A stretch of DNA of 64,000 bases, taken from positions 88,609 to 152,608 of the forward strand of contig NZ_JAGHQW010000008.1 in the NCBI RefSeq assembly GCF_017744115.1, given 5' to 3'. The translations under genes and the position numbers were made by a program. Origin of the DNA: Salinisphaera sp. G21_0. Its GTDB lineage: Bacteria > Pseudomonadota > Gammaproteobacteria > Pseudomonadales > Endozoicomonadaceae. This document shows positions 61,723-64,000 of the stretch, one piece after another. The notes under the pieces were generated by a model. It was not told where the DNA came from, did no database searches, and saw nothing but the letters and a program-made list of their open reading frames with translations. The first letter of the stretch is position 1, and every line of letters begins with the position of its first letter.

Positions 61723-64000
61723 TTATCCTTGCAGGAACTCTTCAAGCCAGTCATGGTTGTTGTTGACCCGTTCTGACCCGGTCGCAAATAAATCCAAATC
61801 CAGCGACAATAAATCAGAATCCGATTCCCAAATGTCAATGTCAATTTCGTTCAGCCCAAGAGGGTCTTTTTTTCTGCATTCCAAGGCTGAATGCCAGGCG
61901 TTTTGTGTCTGTCTATCCACATCATAATGGTTGATCTTTTGGAGAACACTCATTAACTGCGGAAGTATCATCTCTTTTCGATAGGGTTCCAATAGTTCAA
62001 GTTCTCTATTCCCCAATATCGGAAAACGATCCAGCTCTTCCATTGCCGCTTCAAAGGTAAATTTCGGCCCTTGAAGGCTCGTGGTGGAATCCTGATCCCA
62101 AGGGGGGGGCGTGCTTGCAGGAGGTTGTTGCAGAGCGATTGCTGTTACAACGGGTGTTTTTGTTGCCTCAATCTGTACCAACTTTTCAGCCACTGCATTT
62201 TTAACGAACTCAGGAACAACACCATCATTATCATTTCGGATAACCGGGCTGAGCGCCTTACATAAACTTGTGGTTAGCTGATCGTTGCTGGCATAGTGTT
62301 CCAGAGATGACCAAACCACTGGCTTTAATGGTTTGTTGTATTTGATGATATTGATGATCATAGAAGGTGACAGCAGAAATGCTACTTTTTCAGGCTTGGC
62401 TTTCCTGGTCTCGTTGGTTCTTGTTTTCATTTGGGCCAGTTTAGCCTCAAGCCTGATCGCATAGGGTTCCCGCTTGTCCTGAGGCTTTTCATACCATTGT
62501 TCTGTGAATTCGGTTGCCTTGAAAAATGCGGTCAACTGTTCAAGGGTCCAGTTATTTATAACAAAACCGGTGTCAGTGACGGTAAACTCTGGTTTTGGGA
62601 GTACAGTCGGTTCACCATCGGGTGGCATGACAGTAAGCTTTTGATTCCTGAATTGATACTCTGTTTGTTTAAGCTCGAACAGTATGGCCGTGATAAAGTG
62701 CCACAGGCGTTCCCGGCCCAACATGACGTGATCACCATCAACAACCACGCCTCTTTCATCATCAGTTGACACCCGGTTTGAAAAACAGAGATCAGGGATA
62801 TTCCCGTGTTCCGGTAGATAATGGTTTATCAGGAGCATTCCTTCCAACAACCGTTGCTGAGTCGCTAACTCCGGAACGGTTTCAGGTTTAGCCTGGTAGT
62901 CAAGACAGGCATCCATGAATTGCTGCATTTTCTGTGGCCTGAGTACCCGGTGTAGTCGGTACCACTGTGAGATTGCAGGCACAGTTCTGAATAGCTCGTC
63001 CATTCTGTCAGCGTATTTTGCGCGGTTATCTTCGGACTGTCGCCAGAGAATCTCCAGCATCATACGTTTAGATAGCGTGAATTCCCATCGTAGGCCAAGC
63101 TGTTGGCGCAGTGGCTGTAATGCATTCCACTGCGCCGGGGTTGGGGCTGGCTTCAGGTTTCTGCACAGTTCAAGGTATTCCTTCCTCTCAGGCTCAGGGA
63201 GCTGCGTTAGTGCAAATTTTGTTAAAGCCAGTGGTGCAGGAATGGATAATGCCTTAGTGAGTACTTCATTGCAGCGTGGATCTTCACGATGTTTTTCAAT
63301 CCAGAACTGGATACCCGTTCCTCCATGGATAGCCAATATCGGCAGCAATGATTTCAGCGCAGCACGAACAGCCACTCCGTCATTTCGTGGACTTTTGTGG
63401 GCATTAAGATATTGTTGGAATTCGGCAATTGTCATGTTCCATTTTGCGGACGCAGAAGAGAAGTACAGAGCCAGTGCTTTCATTTGACTTGATTCTAAAA
63501 GTTCATCTTCTTCATCACTGCTGTCGCCTCCAATGTCCGTAGAATAACCTTGCTGTTTAAGACATTGGCGGAGTTTGTTCTCATTATCAGTCAGTTTTTC
63601 TCCTGAGGGTACTCCAAAGCCTGCAAATATGCGGCAAGAAAGTTTCAGAAGACTCTTCTTGTCATCCGAGGATAGCCATTGAATAAAGGCTTGCACTTTC
63701 GTCTTTTCCGGTAAGCCTTTGCCATGACACATGGAGGAAATATTGGTGACCAGTGCCCGGTTGAGCGGTTTGCCCTTAACGTCCTCGTCTTTGCCCTCCT
63801 GCCAGCCCTCTTTCAAGCAGGGCAGGGTCAGGAAGGCCTTCACGTCCTGATCTTTCGGTAAGCCTTTGACATTACACATGGAGGAAATATTGGTGACCAG
63901 TGCCCGGTCGAGCGGTTTGCCCTTAACGTCCTCGTCTTTGCCCTCCTGCCAGCCCTCTTTCAAGCAGGGCAGGGTCAGGAAGGCCTTCACGTCCTGATCT
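61723..64000 (-). CDS. Hypothetical repeat protein, N-terminus off the right edge
   Basis: At least 758 codons, open to the right edge; the apparent GTG start at 63990 is only an internal valine of a repeat. The visible N-terminal part has tandem 49-residue units (KAFLTLPCLKEGWQEGKD, then VKGKPLNRALVTNISSMC, then KGLP). It is followed by about 650 residues with no recognised domain, with acidic stretches near the C-terminus (DIDIWESDSDLLSLDLDL). There is no visible membrane segment. A related single unit occurs in the protein at 59854-60615. Function is unknown; large size and repeats suit an effector. Confidence 0.75.
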   Translation of the reverse strand, partial: DQDVKAFLTLPCLKEGWQEGKDEDVKGKPLDRALVTNISSMCNVKGLPKDQDVKAFLTLPCLKEGWQEGKDEDVKGKPLNRALVTNISSMCHGKGLPEKTKVQAFIQWLSSDDKKSLLKLSCRIFAGFGVPSGEKLTDNENKLRQCLKQQGYSTDIGGDSSDEEDELLESSQMKALALYFSSASAKWNMTIAEFQQYLNAHKSPRNDGVAVRAALKSLLPILAIHGGTGIQFWIEKHREDPRCNEVLTKALSIPAPLALTKFALTQLPEPERKEYLELCRNLKPAPTPAQWNALQPLRQQLGLRWEFTLSKRMMLEILWRQSEDNRAKYADRMDELFRTVPAISQWYRLHRVLRPQKMQQFMDACLDYQAKPETVPELATQQRLLEGMLLINHYLPEHGNIPDLCFSNRVSTDDERGVVVDGDHVMLGRERLWHFITAILFELKQTEYQFRNQKLTVMPPDGEPTVLPKPEFTVTDTGFVINNWTLEQLTAFFKATEFTEQWYEKPQDKREPYAIRLEAKLAQMKTRTNETRKAKPEKVAFLLSPSMIINIIKYNKPLKPVVWSSLEHYASNDQLTTSLCKALSPVIRNDNDGVVPEFVKNAVAEKLVQIEATKTPVVTAIALQQPPASTPPPWDQDSTTSLQGPKFTFEAAMEELDRFPILGNRELELLEPYRKEMILPQLMSVLQKINHYDVDRQTQNAWHSALECRKKDPLGLNEIDIDIWESDSDLLSLDLDLFATGSERVNNNHDWLEEFLQG
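63691..64000 (-). repeat. 147-bp in-frame tandem repeats
   Basis: The period is exactly 147 bp (starts at 63691, 63838 and 63985). The two right-hand units are almost identical and the left unit is diverged over its distal third. The array continues past the window edge. The period keeps frame, giving 49-residue protein units. Confidence 0.9.

Noticed and set aside
1..64000. Searched for tRNA, rRNA, riboswitch leaders, toxin-antitoxin pairs and secretion-system genes.
   Set aside because: Nothing convincing was seen by eye; a covariance-model search was not possible here.

Overview
The window looks like chromosomal DNA of an Endozoicomonas-type gammaproteobacterium, a host-associated marine member of the Oceanospirillales. 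This is inferred from two things: Pseudomonas-like order of the core genes, and an unusual load of large eukaryote-like or effector-like proteins (ankyrin, OPR/RAP, USP-like protease, Fic-like, SidE-like phosphodiesterase) set among short inverted-repeat elements. No rRNA, tRNA or CRISPR array was seen, and no secretion-system genes, so 'effector' is an inference throughout.

Layout. 1-5.1 kb: edge gene of unknown function, class A beta-lactamase, SDR oxidoreductase, then dsbC and xerD. 5.2-14.8 kb: a tandemly duplicated ankyrin plus Fic-like two-gene module, in which one Fic-like copy is reduced to a fragment. 15-17.1 kb: rpsP-rimM-trmD-rplS operon with a clear promoter and terminator. 17.4-19.5 kb: USP-like cysteine protease. 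20-22.4 kb: ffh and, divergently, a YpjD/CcsA-like membrane protein. 22.8-27.8 kb: a 1659-residue protein with a SidE-like HD phosphodiesterase, a HipA/PI-kinase-like region and pentapeptide-like repeats. 28-43 kb: mostly ordinary genes (CorC/CNNM-CBS protein, chalcone-isomerase-like protein, a MauG/FG-GAP/ASPIC fusion, two NUDIX hydrolases, acyltransferase, Sel1 protein, SRAP protein, hybrid histidine kinase). 43.2-46.4 kb: a second HD-domain large protein. 46.4-59.7 kb: two paralogous OPR-RAP proteins (18 and 20 repeats of about 44 residues), each followed on its far side by a transglutaminase-like/AAA+ ATPase gene, intact in one copy and a remnant in the other; an SLC13 transporter lies between the two copies. 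59.8-64 kb: a small effector-like gene, a TRAP-permease remnant cut by an IS110 fragment, and a 49-residue-repeat protein running off the right edge.

Two themes stand out. First, the accessory genes sit at the seams between core blocks that are adjacent in relatives (xerD | rplS, rpsP | ffh, ypjD | corC) and leave the core operons intact. Second, two different two-gene modules (ankyrin + Fic-like; OPR-RAP + transglutaminase/ATPase) were each duplicated in tandem, after which the same kind of thing happened: the repeat protein stayed intact in both copies while its partner decayed in one. The most novel candidates are the OPR-RAP proteins, which carry nuclear-localisation-like basic tails, and the linked transglutaminase-ATPase fusion. 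Short mobile elements also shape gene ends: a 165-bp MITE supplies the stop codons of two genes, and a dispersed motif of about 25 bp abuts the stop codons of four.
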